This document shows, one piece after another, positions 7,361 to 17,126 of a stretch of DNA of 64,000 nucleotides (within the stretch, counting starts at the first letter, position 1; each line of letters begins with the position of its first letter). Location of the stretch: contig JAXMLJ010000044.1 of the NCBI GenBank assembly GCA_034368805.1, positions 4,544-68,543 on the forward strand, in the 5' to 3' direction. The notes beneath the pieces are model-generated. The model had not been told where the DNA came from and did no database searches. It saw only the letters and a list, made by a program, of their open reading frames with translations. The position numbers and the translations under genes were made by a program. This stretch comes from UBA2272 sp034368805 (GTDB taxonomy: Bacteria > Actinomycetota > Coriobacteriia > Anaerosomatales > Anaerosomataceae).

Positions 7361-9059
7361 CGATGCGGACGGGCATCGATTCGCGCCCGGCGGCGAGCCG
7401 ATGCCCGGGCGCGAGACCGAAGCCGCGTTCGCACTCGTCGTCGACGCGCTGGAGTGGGAGCGCACCCGCCTCCGTCTGCACGGGACGCTCGTCGCCAACG
7501 GCTCCGGTGGCACACCGGACGCAGCGGCTCTCACGGGCTCGGACGTCTACTTGCAGGAAGCCCGCAGCGATCGGCGCGCACGAGTGGGGAGCGTGCGGGT
7601 CACGGGCGCACGCTTCACGCTGGATGTCGCCGTGTTCTTCGCGCTTGACGGCGACCCCCTCGTCACCGGGACGTGGCTCATCCGCATCGTGACCCCGGCA
7701 GGCGATGTGGCTCCGGTCCGCATGAGCCCGGACCTGACGATCCCCGCGTACGGCTACGAGGGGATCCGCTCGGTCCGGGGCGGCCGCTATTGGCTGTTCC
7801 CGGTCGCCGAACGAGCCGGCGGCCGCTTCGCGCTCGCGGTCACGTACCGCAAGAACCGCACGGCGGGCGGGCAAGGCTCGCTCCTATCCCGCCTCGGCGC
7901 GAGGATCAGGCGACGTCTGCGGCGCACATGGGAGCTCCTCTTCAAGAGCGTGTACCGCATCTGCACGCGGGTGGTGAAGCGCACGGGCACGCGGATCCTG
8001 TTCACATCCGACTCGCGCGCGACGATTTCGGGCAACTTGCTCGATATCCGCGATCGCATGCGCGAGCGCGGCTTCGAGGGCGAGTACACGTTCTGGTACC
8101 TGTTCAAGGAGAGCACCACCGCGCGTCGGCCGCTCGCGGACAAGCTCCGCCTCCCCTTCTACCTTGCCGCCGCCGACGTCATCCTCCTCGACGACTATCA
8201 CCCGACCCTGTACAAGGTCGAGTTCCACCCCGACGTGTCGATCATCCAGCTCTGGCACGCCTCGGGAGCGTTCAAGACGGTCGGCTACAGTCGGATCGGC
8301 AAGCCGGGCGGGCCGAATCCGTTCTCGCACGTGCACAAGAACTACACGCACGCGATAGTGAGCTCCCGGCACGACGTCCCGTTCTACGCCGAGGCGTTCG
8401 GCATCGATGAGAAGCGTGTCGTGCCGACGGGGATCCCGCGCATGGACGTGTTTTTCGACGCCGCCTACCGGGAGCGTACCGCCGAGAGGATGCGGGAACA
8501 GCTGCCCCAGACACGCGGGCGCGAGGTCATCCTGTTCGCCCCGACGTTCCGGGGCAAGGGGCCGTCGGACGCCTACTACGACCATGACCGTCTCGACCTT
8601 CAGGCGCTCCATGACCTGGCCACCGAGCGCGACGCGATCGTCGTCTTCAAGATGCACCCCTTCGTGATAGAACCGCTCGAGATCCCGGCCGAGCTGACGG
8701 ACCGCCTGGTCGAGGCGAGCGCCATCCGCGAGGTCAACGACCTGCTGTTCATCGCCGACCTCGTGATCACCGACTACTCCTCACTGGTCTTCGAGTACTG
8801 CACACTCGGCCGACCGATGCTCTTTTTCGCCTACGACCTCGAGGACTACATCAGCACCCGGGACTTCTACGAGGGCTACGAGGAGTTCGTGCCCGGCAGG
8901 ATCGTGAGGACCTTCGGCGAGATGCTCGACGCCATCCGGGCACAGGATTTCGAAGCCGAGAGAGTGGCCGCGTTCGCCGAGCGCCACCTGGAGCACCACG
9001 ATGGACACGCGACCGACCGCATCATCGACGATCTCGTCTTGGGACGTGCCGGCAGGTGA
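7332..9059 (+). CDS. CDP-glycerol/ribitol phosphotransferase with N-terminal beta domain
   Basis: A 575-residue protein. The C-terminal 370 residues are a CDP-glycerol glycerophosphotransferase domain, with blocks LWHASGAFK, FAPTFRGKG, KMHPF, and TDYSSLVFEY followed by RPMLFF. The N-terminal 180 residues are a beta-rich module resembling accessory domains of large teichoic acid polymerases. This layout suits a chain-extending polymerase of the TagF/TarL type. The ATG at 7332 overlaps the ATPase gene by 29 bases and has a GGGG ribosome-binding site; ATGs at 7341 and 7401 are alternatives. It overlaps the next gene by GTGA. Confidence 0.82.
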   Translation: MSVMSSPTSSDADGHRFAPGGEPMPGRETEAAFALVVDALEWERTRLRLHGTLVANGSGGTPDAAALTGSDVYLQEARSDRRARVGSVRVTGARFTLDVAVFFALDGDPLVTGTWLIRIVTPAGDVAPVRMSPDLTIPAYGYEGIRSVRGGRYWLFPVAERAGGRFALAVTYRKNRTAGGQGSLLSRLGARIRRRLRRTWELLFKSVYRICTRVVKRTGTRILFTSDSRATISGNLLDIRDRMRERGFEGEYTFWYLFKESTTARRPLADKLRLPFYLAAADVILLDDYHPTLYKVEFHPDVSIIQLWHASGAFKTVGYSRIGKPGGPNPFSHVHKNYTHAIVSSRHDVPFYAEAFGIDEKRVVPTGIPRMDVFFDAAYRERTAERMREQLPQTRGREVILFAPTFRGKGPSDAYYDHDRLDLQALHDLATERDAIVVFKMHPFVIEPLEIPAELTDRLVEASAIREVNDLLFIADLVITDYSSLVFEYCTLGRPMLFFAYDLEDYISTRDFYEGYEEFVPGRIVRTFGEMLDAIRAQDFEAERVAAFAERHLEHHDGHATDRIIDDLVLGRAGR

Positions 9060-10213
9060 TCGTCTTTCTCAGGAAGTGGGTGCTGCGGCTCGCGTGGCTT
9101 GCGTTCAGACCCCTGCCGGTCCGGGACCGCGTGGTGTTCGCGTCCAACCACGCCGAACGCCTCCGCGGCAACCTCAAGTGGGTACACGACGAGTTGCTCC
9201 GCCAAGCCCCCGGCACCGATGCCATCTTGCTGCTCCATCGCTCGGTCGGCACGCTGGCAGGCAAGCTCGCAACACTCGCCGCCGCACTACGTGCCGAGTA
9301 CTACCTCGCCACGTCGCGGGTCTTCATTGTGGACGACTACTACTTCCCGCTCTATCCGGTCCGCCCAAAGCCAGACACGACGATAGTGCAGACGTGGCAC
9401 GCCTCGGGCGCGTTCAAGAAGGTCGGGTACAGCGTGGCGGGCAAGACGTTCGGCGCAAGCGCGTCGCTGCTTCGGCAGGTCAGGATCCACGCCAACTACA
9501 CGCACTGCCTGGTCGCCTCCACGAACGCCATCCCGCACTACGCAGAGGCCTTCGGACAGCCCGAGGAGCGGTTCTTCGTGACCGGGATACCACGGACCGA
9601 CCTGTTCTTCGACCCCGCCCGCCGCGTCCACGCCCCTCGCCGCGTGCGGGAGCGCTACCGGCTTCCGGAAGGCAAGACCATCGTGCTGTACGCGCCGACC
9701 TTCAGGGGCGACACCGTCCATGAGGCTCGCTATCACGATGCGCTCGACCTTGAGCTGCTCGCCGGCACATGCGGCGCGGACTGCGTCTGGCTGCTGAGGC
9801 TGCACCCGTTCGTGGCCACCTCGGCGGTCATACCCGAGCATCTCCGGGATTTCGTCGTCGATGTGTCGGATCACCCCGACATCAACGAGCTCATGCTCGC
9901 GAGTGACGTGCTTGTCACCGACTACTCGAGCGCGATCTTCGAGTTCTCCTTGCTCGAGCGGCCGATGCTGTTCTTCGCTCCCGACTACGAGGCGTACGAA
10001 CGCGAGCGCGGCTTCTACTTCGACTACGCCTCGGACGTACCCGGGCCGCTCTTCACCACGACCGCCGGACTCGCCGAACACATCGCCGCCGGACGGTTCG
10101 ACCTCGGACGGGTCCGTGCGTTCCGCGAGCGGTGGTTCGATATGGCCGACGGACATGCGAGCGAACGGGTCGTGCGCGACATCGTGCTCCCCGGACTGCG
10201 CCCGCGCGGCTAA
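9056..10213 (+). CDS. CDP-glycerol/ribitol phosphotransferase (TagB/TagF-like)
   Basis: A 385-residue single-domain member of the same family as its upstream neighbour. Blocks TWHASGAFKK near residue 117, YAPTFRGD near 222, RLHPF near 257, and TDYSSAIFEF near 287 followed by RPMLFF are clear. A hydrophobic or basic first 20 residues may dock it to the membrane. It begins with GTG inside the stop of the preceding gene, so translation is coupled. With three paralogues at this locus, one may prime the linkage unit and others extend the chain; which does which cannot be decided from sequence. It ends 9 bases from the convergent glycosyltransferase gene. Confidence 0.83.
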   Translation: MIVFLRKWVLRLAWLAFRPLPVRDRVVFASNHAERLRGNLKWVHDELLRQAPGTDAILLLHRSVGTLAGKLATLAAALRAEYYLATSRVFIVDDYYFPLYPVRPKPDTTIVQTWHASGAFKKVGYSVAGKTFGASASLLRQVRIHANYTHCLVASTNAIPHYAEAFGQPEERFFVTGIPRTDLFFDPARRVHAPRRVRERYRLPEGKTIVLYAPTFRGDTVHEARYHDALDLELLAGTCGADCVWLLRLHPFVATSAVIPEHLRDFVVDVSDHPDINELMLASDVLVTDYSSAIFEFSLLERPMLFFAPDYEAYERERGFYFDYASDVPGPLFTTTAGLAEHIAAGRFDLGRVRAFRERWFDMADGHASERVVRDIVLPGLRPRG

Positions 10214-10222
10214 CCGACGCCG

Positions 10223-12145
10223 TCAGGCACGACCAACTGTGATGGCGACACCGTCCCGGTCGGCTCGCAACCCGACCGGCACCTTCCGAAGCCCCCGACG
10301 CATGGTGGCCGAGCCAGCCTCCACCCCGGCCGATGCGACCCCCTGCCTGAGCCCCGGTGCCTCGACCCTGACCGCAAGCGTCCAGAGACCGTCGCCGAGC
10401 GGCCGACCTGCTGCAACCGTCTTGAGGGGGACTCCGAGGGAGAAGCCACGGGGCGCGTCCGACTCGCCGCCTCGCACGACGTGCGTGGTGCCGTCAGCGG
10501 CCATCAGCACGGCGCGGACGGCATCGGCAGGCACACCGCCGACGTTCCAGGACCCGATGATGTCGAGCGTCGCATCGGCTCCCTCCCGCCACGCGATGCG
10601 CTCGAGCGACAGTGCGAGCGGCACCCGGCGGGAGACGCCTCCGATATCGAACGTGAGGTTGTCGTGCGGATCGGTGAAGTACGGCATGACGACGGTCTCG
10701 GCACCGGGCGGCGCCAGGTAGCCGGGACGCAGCGAGCCGTCCACACTCCCGACCCGGTGCCTGCCGATGCGGGCGCGCTTCTCGATGCCGCGGAGTTCGA
10801 GCTGCACGAACAGGTCCCAGAGTCCGCGGCCGATCGGTTGCCCGTCGGCAACGGTCGTCAGATCGATCCGCCCCGAGAAGCCGGCGTCGTCGCCAGTGCC
10901 CGAGAGGGGCGCGACGAACTCCCGGCGTGTCGCACGATCGCGCAGGACCAGACACGCCTGCGCGCTCTCGTCGCCGAGCATGCCGAAGCGGGCCCGGAGC
11001 GTGACACCGATCCGGTTGCCATCGATGACGACAGCCTCGAGCCGGTGCTCGATCGGCAGACGATCGGTGGTGTCGAAGCATGTGTCCGGGATGCCGGCAA
11101 CCGGATCCCGAAAGAACGGATACGCACGGTAGGCGCGGTCGTCATCGAGAACGGTCTCGGGCTCGCCTCCCTCGGCCACCCACCGGTAGACCTCGGAGAG
11201 CTCGGCGATCCGACCCTCCCGTATGAGGTACAGGTACAGGCGGTGCAGCGGCTGCACGCGACGCTCAAGCGCGGGCGTGTACCAGCGCTCGATCCACGAA
11301 CGGATCAGACGCACGGCCTCATCGCGGCGCACCGGGTCGGCCTCGGCAACAAGGGGAGGCACCACGGTATCGACCACTTCGACCGCGAAGTGACGGTGCA
11401 TGAGTTGGTCGCGACGTTCGCCCGGCTCCACCCGCTCGTCGACGAGCTCGAACATGGCCCCGGCGATCGCCAGACGCTCGGGCAGGCCGGTCCGTGTGAG
11501 GGTGATGTTCTGTCCGTCATCGCGCCACGTGAGATAGATGCAGTCGTAGTCGGCCAGGATAGAGATGCCCGAGGCCGCCAGATACGCCGCACCCACGAAC
11601 GGCATATCCTCGCCCTGCGGGAAACGCGTCTTGAAGCGAAGGCCGAGCCGCTCGACGAGCTCGCGCCGGAAGAGCTTCTGCGGTCCGAGGGTCCACCAGA
11701 CACGCGAGTCGAACACGTCGGTCCTCTGACGCGTGTGTGTGAACATCGAGCGTGGCGCCGGCCGGCCGCCGCCACCGACGATGCGACCGAGCACGACGTC
11801 GGTGCCGTTGGCATCCGCCATCGCGACCATGCGCTCGAGCGCCTCGGCGCCGAGATAGTCGTCCGCATCGTGGAACAAGACGAACCGCCCGCCCGCCCGG
11901 TCGAGCGCGACGTTGCGGGGACCGGCGGGCGTGCCGGAGTTCTCCTGGTGGATGACGGTCATGTTCGAAACGGAGGCGGCCAGCCGGTCGAGCTCGTCGC
12001 CCGTGCCATCGGTCGACCCATCGTCCACCGCGATAATCTCGATGCGTTCCGGCTCGAGCGACTGCTCGAAGACAGAGGTGACGCACCGGGTCACGTACGG
12101 CATCGCGTTGTAGGCCGCGATGATGACGGTGACATCCGGCGTCAC
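10223..12145 (-). CDS. Family 2 glycosyltransferase with C-terminal beta-domain pair
   Basis: A 640-residue protein. Residues 1-230 form a GT-A glycosyltransferase family 2 domain: TVIIAAYNA near residue 6, DDGSTDGT near 42, and the metal-binding HDADDYLG near 93. A helical region continues to about 380. The C-terminal 260 residues hold two similar beta modules, each ending in a G.GLW.L or G.W.L pattern, like the N-terminal module of the polymerase at 7332. It probably decorates the surface polymer with a sugar, as TarS-type enzymes do. The start is a GTG at 12145 with GGGAGG 9 bases upstream, 4 bases after carbamate kinase ends. Confidence 0.8.
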   Translation of the reverse strand: MTPDVTVIIAAYNAMPYVTRCVTSVFEQSLEPERIEIIAVDDGSTDGTGDELDRLAASVSNMTVIHQENSGTPAGPRNVALDRAGGRFVLFHDADDYLGAEALERMVAMADANGTDVVLGRIVGGGGRPAPRSMFTHTRQRTDVFDSRVWWTLGPQKLFRRELVERLGLRFKTRFPQGEDMPFVGAAYLAASGISILADYDCIYLTWRDDGQNITLTRTGLPERLAIAGAMFELVDERVEPGERRDQLMHRHFAVEVVDTVVPPLVAEADPVRRDEAVRLIRSWIERWYTPALERRVQPLHRLYLYLIREGRIAELSEVYRWVAEGGEPETVLDDDRAYRAYPFFRDPVAGIPDTCFDTTDRLPIEHRLEAVVIDGNRIGVTLRARFGMLGDESAQACLVLRDRATRREFVAPLSGTGDDAGFSGRIDLTTVADGQPIGRGLWDLFVQLELRGIEKRARIGRHRVGSVDGSLRPGYLAPPGAETVVMPYFTDPHDNLTFDIGGVSRRVPLALSLERIAWREGADATLDIIGSWNVGGVPADAVRAVLMAADGTTHVVRGGESDAPRGFSLGVPLKTVAAGRPLGDGLWTLAVRVEAPGLRQGVASAGVEAGSATMRRGLRKVPVGLRADRDGVAITVGRA

Positions 12146-12149
12146 GCCG

Positions 12150-13094
12150 TCACACCTCCCGCTCCGCCGGCACCTCACGTACGACGTTCGTGCCTGCGTC
12201 ACCCGCCACGATCGCGGCGATGTCTTCAAGCCTGCCGATGGCCGCGCGGTTGCCGGTGGCCTCGACGAACCGCGTCGCGGCCTCGACCTTCGGCCCCATC
12301 GAGCCCGCCGCGAACTCGTGGGACGCCAGCTGGTCGGGGGTCACCCACCCGAGGAGCCGCTCGTTCGGAGTCCCCCATCCCGCGTAGACGCCCTCGGCGT
12401 CGGTAAGCATGATGAACAGACCCGCGCCGAGCTTGCGTGCGAGCAGCTCACTCGCAAGGTCTTTGTCGATCACAGCTTCGACACCGATGAGCGTGCGACG
12501 TTCGGGGTCCGCATACGCGGTTGGAATGCCGCCGCCACCCGTGCAGATCACGATCGCCCCGCGCTCGATAAGCCATCTGATCGGCTCGATCTCAAAGATC
12601 TGGTGCGGCTCGGGCGACGCCACGACGCGCCGCCACATCGCTCCGTCGAGGCGGAACACCCACCCACGCTCGGCAGCCAACAGATCGGCGTCGGCCTTGG
12701 CGTAACCCGGCCCGACGAACTTGGTCGGATCACCGAACGCGGGGTCGGCGGGGTCGACCTCGACCATCGTCAGGATCGTGGCGATACGCTTCTCGGCCGG
12801 CACGAAATTGCCGAGTTCCTGCTCCAGCATGTAGGCGATCATGCCCTGTGTCTGGGCGCCGAGGACGTCGAGCGGGAACGGCTCGGCGTCGAGGTACGCG
12901 GCTGCCTGGAGCGCGAGCAACCCCACCTGCGGCCCGTTGCCGTGCGCGAGCACGAGATCGTACTCGGCAGACAGCGGCGCGAGGGCGCGCGCGGCTACGC
13001 GGATGTTGGCGCGCTGCGCCTCGGCGGTCATCGGATCGGTGCGCTTGAGCAAGGCGTTACCGCCGAGGGCCACTACGATGGTCTGCCTGGTCAC
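12150..13094 (-). CDS. arcC: Carbamate kinase
   Basis: A 314-residue amino-acid-kinase-fold enzyme. Diagnostic motifs are ALGGNAL near residue 7, AHGNGPQVG near 50, CTGGGGIP near 205 and GVEAVIDKDLAS near 225. Carbamate kinase makes ATP from carbamoyl phosphate and ADP, the energy-yielding last step of the arginine deiminase pathway. Arginine deiminase lies 5 kb away on the same strand, but no ornithine carbamoyltransferase is in the window. The GTG at 13094 is chosen because AGGAG lies 9 bases upstream; a TTG at 13115 has none. The glycosyltransferase gene follows after 4 bases, an odd partner. Confidence 0.92.
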   Translation of the reverse strand: MTRQTIVVALGGNALLKRTDPMTAEAQRANIRVAARALAPLSAEYDLVLAHGNGPQVGLLALQAAAYLDAEPFPLDVLGAQTQGMIAYMLEQELGNFVPAEKRIATILTMVEVDPADPAFGDPTKFVGPGYAKADADLLAAERGWVFRLDGAMWRRVVASPEPHQIFEIEPIRWLIERGAIVICTGGGGIPTAYADPERRTLIGVEAVIDKDLASELLARKLGAGLFIMLTDAEGVYAGWGTPNERLLGWVTPDQLASHEFAAGSMGPKVEAATRFVEATGNRAAIGRLEDIAAIVAGDAGTNVVREVPAEREV

Positions 13095-13263
13095 GTCGTC
13101 GGTCTCCTTTGCCAACGGGGACGATGCGCCCGGGGCGACGCCTCCCGCCCGCCGATTATCACATCTGCGCCGATCCTATGCATCGTCCGTGCCGGGGGGC
13201 TGTGGCATACTAGGTGCTCACGTACGCCCGACCAGGTGCCCCACCGAGCCGATAGGAGACTCG

Positions 13264-13923
13264 ATGCGCCCGACACCGAAGCAGCTGCTGTTCATCATCG
13301 GCATCGCCGTCGTCGCACTCGCGTTCATCGTGACACAGACGATGATCAAAGATGCGCCCGGCAGCGTCAGCCGCGCCGGCGACGTCATCACGCGCGTGGT
13401 GACCGCAGCCGACCCCGACACCTCCGCCGAGTATCCTTTGCGACTTCTGGAGGGCGACGACGCCGACCACGAGTCGACGCACATCTTCCAGTCGCTCGAC
13501 GGGATCCAGGGCGTCACCACGGCGTCGCTCGATATCGCGAGTCTGGCGCTCACCGTCGCGTACGACTCATCGATCGTGTCCGAGGGCATCATCCGCAGCG
13601 CACTCGCCTCCTCGGGCTACCTCGCGATGACCGCCGCCGACGCCACACCGATGGAACTCGCAGAAGACGGCAGCGTCCAGCGCATCGAGATCGTTGACGA
13701 CCACGGCTTCAAGCCGGCCTTCATCCGCGCGAAGAGCGGCGTCCCGGCCGAGATCGTCTTCGGGCCCGGCACCGAGTGCCGTGTCTCGATCAAGTTCCCG
13801 CAACTCGGCATAGAAGCGGACATCTCGCAGGGTGCGACCGTACAGTTGCCGGCGCTGGAGCCCGGAACGTACGACCTTTTCTGCGGCGGCGACGGCAGCG
13901 AGGGTTCGATCGTCGTCGAGTAG
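13264..13923 (+). CDS. Membrane-anchored HMA-like plus cupredoxin-like protein
   Basis: A 219-residue protein with an N-terminal membrane anchor (residues 8-25). Residues about 60-118 show the beta-alpha-beta pattern of heavy-metal-associated domains (GIQGVTTASLDI, later SSGY) but lack the CxxC metal site. Residues about 130-219 resemble the plastocyanin-like domain of COG4633: Cys in TECRVSIKFP, GTYDLFCGGDG, and a final GSIVVE. In copper-binding relatives the second Cys is followed by a Met (CGM); here it is CGG. The start has a TAGGAGA ribosome-binding site. A metal-related envelope role is suggested but not shown. Confidence 0.7.
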   Translation: MRPTPKQLLFIIGIAVVALAFIVTQTMIKDAPGSVSRAGDVITRVVTAADPDTSAEYPLRLLEGDDADHESTHIFQSLDGIQGVTTASLDIASLALTVAYDSSIVSEGIIRSALASSGYLAMTAADATPMELAEDGSVQRIEIVDDHGFKPAFIRAKSGVPAEIVFGPGTECRVSIKFPQLGIEADISQGATVQLPALEPGTYDLFCGGDGSEGSIVVE

Positions 13924-13931
13924 CACAGGAC

Positions 13932-16900
13932 CTACGGGATACCGGCCGCCGACTTGGCGGCCGTGAAGACTGCCGACGAGACCGCACCGTCACCGCCGAT
14001 CACGTAGAGCGTGTCGATCTTCGACTTGTTCGTCGAGATCTTCGCGTAGGCTTCTGCCCGCAGCGCCGTGGGTGTCGTGAGCAGCATGACGCCGTTCCAT
14101 GCGCCAAGCATCGCGCCACCGGCAAGCGCATCGGGGAAGTTCTCCCCCGTCGCCAGACCGACACCGTTCCAGCTCATGCCGGCATCCACACCGGCCTGGG
14201 CCACGAGGGCTGCGGTCTCGTAGCGGTTCGCCCCACCCTTGCGCAGTACGTTCCCGTCACCCAGGGCGAGCTCGAGCGAGTCCTCCACCGCCCCCGGCAC
14301 CACGTTCACCCCTCCGAGGATGAGCGCACTCGTCGCGCCGGTCGGCAGATGGTACGCGCCCGTCGCGCGGTTCACCAGCACGATGGGCCGTCCGAGCGCG
14401 GCCGCAAGCGGCGAAGCCGCGGTGGCATCCGGGAAGTTGGCGCCTGTCGCCACGAGCACGCCGCCCGTGTACGCCGGCCCGAGCTGCGCGATCGTCTCCT
14501 CTGCGATCGCCTGGGCCGTGGCGTAGCGGTCATCGCCTTTCAGGCGCTTGACGTTGCCTCCCACCAGGACCTTGAGCGCGTTCTCGACAGTGGCCGACAC
14601 GGCACCCGTGCCGCCGAGTACGTACGCCTTCGTAGCACCGAGTCTGACGATCTCGTCGCGCACCGATGTTGGAAGCGCGCCGGGCGTTGTGAGCAACAAC
14701 GGTCCGCCCACGGCGCCGGCAAGCGCACTGCCGCCGAGGGCGTCGGGCCAGTTGCTGCCCGTGGCGACCACAACGGTATCAGCCGTGGTGAACGCCCGTC
14801 TCGAGGCCTCGGCACTCGTGAGGTAGCGGTCGAGTCCCCACACTCTGAAGGCGCCCTTGGGGAGCGTGACAGCGATGTCCACCGTGGCGGCGTTGGAGAC
14901 ATCGGTGCCGTCGCTCGCGGTGTACGTGAAGCTGTCTGTGCCGATGAAGTCGGCGTCGGGCGTATACGTGAAACCGCCCGTGGACAAGAGCGTCACATCA
15001 CCGTGGGCAGGATCGGTCAGCTTCTGGGCGCTCAGCGGATCGCTGTCGCCGTCTGTGTCGTTGACGAGCACGCCGGGCGCTGAAACGACGAGCGGCGTGT
15101 TGCGCGTGGCCGTGTACTCATCGGCAACGGCTACCGGCGCGGCGTTGGGAGCCTCGGCCGCCAGCGCAGAGGCCGCGTTGATGCGGCCCTCGGTCACGCA
15201 TAGACCGGCAAGCGATGCCTTCTCGTCCACGGTGTCCATGATGAGGCCCTTGAGGTCGCCCCAGTCCCGCGAACCGTCTTGGGCCATGAGCAGCCCCGCC
15301 ACCCCCGCGACGTGCGGTGTGGCCATGGATGTGCCGCTCTTGTAGCTATAGGCGTCATCGTGATCCACCCAGGACACCCACGGTGAGCCCTCTGCGGGAT
15401 CGAGATCGAAGACCTCCAAGTCGTCGATCCACACGCCGTCATATCCGGCTGCCGAGTCGATCACCCCGTCAGACCAGATGCCGAAGGAGAGGCGGACGGT
15501 CTGCCCGGCGTACGCACCGAGATCGAGACACCACTCCTCGAATCCCCCGTTGTCTCCCGTGGCCAGCTCGACCAGTGACCAGGTGCCGGTACCCGAGCCG
15601 TAGACCCAGACGTGTGCGTAGTCCCAGTCCGGCTCCACATCGTAGCGCCACTCGAACCGCACGCCCGGGAAGTCCGTTCCGGACAGGTCGACGGATGTGA
15701 CCTGGTCGACGTAGGCCTCCTCATCATTCGTATAGTCGAGATGGGCCACACTCGACGGCGCCGACGTGTAGGCTCCCGTGGTCAGCTCCCACGGCTTGTT
15801 GCTGTAGTCCGCAACGGTCCAGCCTGTGAGATCCGTGAACTCCGTGCTGTACAGCGTGTTGACGGTGGCGTCCGCCGAGATCGAGACCCGCCGGTCCCCG
15901 GGAACGGTGCTCAAGATCATCTCACCCGGAGCGAAGACGTCCACGCGGGTGGCGCCCCTGTTAGAGAACGAGGCCGGCAGGTCCTTGTTGCCGGTCGCTC
16001 CCACGGACAGGATGTTCGGCAGGTCGTAGCCGGCGGGGAAGAAGTACCACGACGAGTTGGCCGGCACGTAGTCCCCGCCAAGGATTCCACCCGGCCACGA
16101 GCCGTCGATGTCCTCGCCGTCGTTGTTGCCCGCAGCGAACACGAAGAGCTTGTCCACTGCTGCGATGGCGTCGTACTCGGCCTGGTCGAACGGGTACCAG
16201 CCACCCCATGAGTTGCTCGAGAGGTGGGCACCGGCCGCATCGATGTACTCGAAGCACTCGAGGACGTCGCTCGTGAGCCCGTTGCCATCGGCGTCGAGCA
16301 TCTTGACGGCCATGATCGAGACGTCCCAGTTCACACCTGTGACACCGAGCCCGTTGTCTCCGACCCCGCCGATGGTGCCCGCGCAGTGCGTGCCGTGGCC
16401 GTTATCGTCCATGGGATCACCGTCGCCATTGACGGCATCCCAGCCGTGCACGTCATCGACGTACCCATTCCCGTCGTCATCGATGCCGTTGTCGGGGATC
16501 TCACCGGGGTTCACCCACATGTTGGCGGCAAGGTCCGGGTGCTCGTAGTCCACACCCGTGTCAACCACGGCGATGATGACGTCCGAGGAGCCGGTGGTAC
16601 GGTCCCACGCTTCCGGCGCGTCGATGTCGGCATCGGCCGTGCCACCGTTCTGACCCGTGTTGTGCAACCCCCACAGCTCGCCGAAGCCGGGGTCATCCGG
16701 CATCGCTGTGATCGTCTTGATGTAGTTGGGCTGTGCGTAGATGACACCCGGCATCGCCTCGTACGCCGCGACCGCCTCCTCGACGCTCGTGCCCGGCCGC
16801 AGCCTGGCCAGATGCAGGCCGTCGACGATCGAGTACGTGCGTGCGACCCGCGACCCGACCCTCGCATGCGCGGCACCTGCCGAGGTCGCCGAGACGCCGC

Positions 16901-17126
16901 GGTCGAACCTGACGAGCACCTCACCCTCGGCAAAGCGAGCCTCGGGCACCCGGCCTACCGCTCCCGCGTCTTCCGCGAGCCGAACGGCGCGCGATGTGCG
17001 ATCGGCGAGCGGGACCTTCCGCCCGAGTGGCGCCGTCGCCCCCGCCGACGCAGGCAGTGATAGCGCCACGAGCGCTATCGCCACAAGGAGAGAGACATGC
17101 CTTCTGCGTACCGGTACGGACACCAT
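13932..17126 (-). CDS. Secreted subtilisin-like (S8) protease with C-terminal CWB2 repeats
   Basis: A 1064-residue exported protein. A signal peptide spans about residues 8-31, a propeptide-like region about 40-145, and an S8 catalytic domain about 150-625. The catalytic residues are Asp179 (VVDTGVD), His234 (NGHGTH) and Ser590 (SGTSMATPH), with oxyanion Asn324. A beta-sandwich-like insert of about 150 residues (410-565) lies between Asn324 and the catalytic Ser. Then come an Ig/Big-type domain (about 650-745) and three CWB2 repeats (about 750-1064) with the usual RY.TA and FPDAL patterns. It probably acts on the cell surface, held by the wall polymer. The ATG at 17126 has a GAGGAG ribosome-binding site. 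Confidence 0.9.
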   Translation of the reverse strand: MVSVPVRRRHVSLLVAIALVALSLPASAGATAPLGRKVPLADRTSRAVRLAEDAGAVGRVPEARFAEGEVLVRFDRGVSATSAGAAHARVGSRVARTYSIVDGLHLARLRPGTSVEEAVAAYEAMPGVIYAQPNYIKTITAMPDDPGFGELWGLHNTGQNGGTADADIDAPEAWDRTTGSSDVIIAVVDTGVDYEHPDLAANMWVNPGEIPDNGIDDDGNGYVDDVHGWDAVNGDGDPMDDNGHGTHCAGTIGGVGDNGLGVTGVNWDVSIMAVKMLDADGNGLTSDVLECFEYIDAAGAHLSSNSWGGWYPFDQAEYDAIAAVDKLFVFAAGNNDGEDIDGSWPGGILGGDYVPANSSWYFFPAGYDLPNILSVGATGNKDLPASFSNRGATRVDVFAPGEMILSTVPGDRRVSISADATVNTLYSTEFTDLTGWTVADYSNKPWELTTGAYTSAPSSVAHLDYTNDEEAYVDQVTSVDLSGTDFPGVRFEWRYDVEPDWDYAHVWVYGSGTGTWSLVELATGDNGGFEEWCLDLGAYAGQTVRLSFGIWSDGVIDSAAGYDGVWIDDLEVFDLDPAEGSPWVSWVDHDDAYSYKSGTSMATPHVAGVAGLLMAQDGSRDWGDLKGLIMDTVDEKASLAGLCVTEGRINAASALAAEAPNAAPVAVADEYTATRNTPLVVSAPGVLVNDTDGDSDPLSAQKLTDPAHGDVTLLSTGGFTYTPDADFIGTDSFTYTASDGTDVSNAATVDIAVTLPKGAFRVWGLDRYLTSAEASRRAFTTADTVVVATGSNWPDALGGSALAGAVGGPLLLTTPGALPTSVRDEIVRLGATKAYVLGGTGAVSATVENALKVLVGGNVKRLKGDDRYATAQAIAEETIAQLGPAYTGGVLVATGANFPDATAASPLAAALGRPIVLVNRATGAYHLPTGATSALILGGVNVVPGAVEDSLELALGDGNVLRKGGANRYETAALVAQAGVDAGMSWNGVGLATGENFPDALAGGAMLGAWNGVMLLTTPTALRAEAYAKISTNKSKIDTLYVIGGDGAVSSAVFTAAKSAAGIP

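Noticed and set aside
10481..12406. A 641-codon plus-strand open frame opposite the glycosyltransferase gene
   Set aside because: It is the antisense shadow of a clear GT2 gene; composition is Arg/His/Gly-rich and shows no domain.
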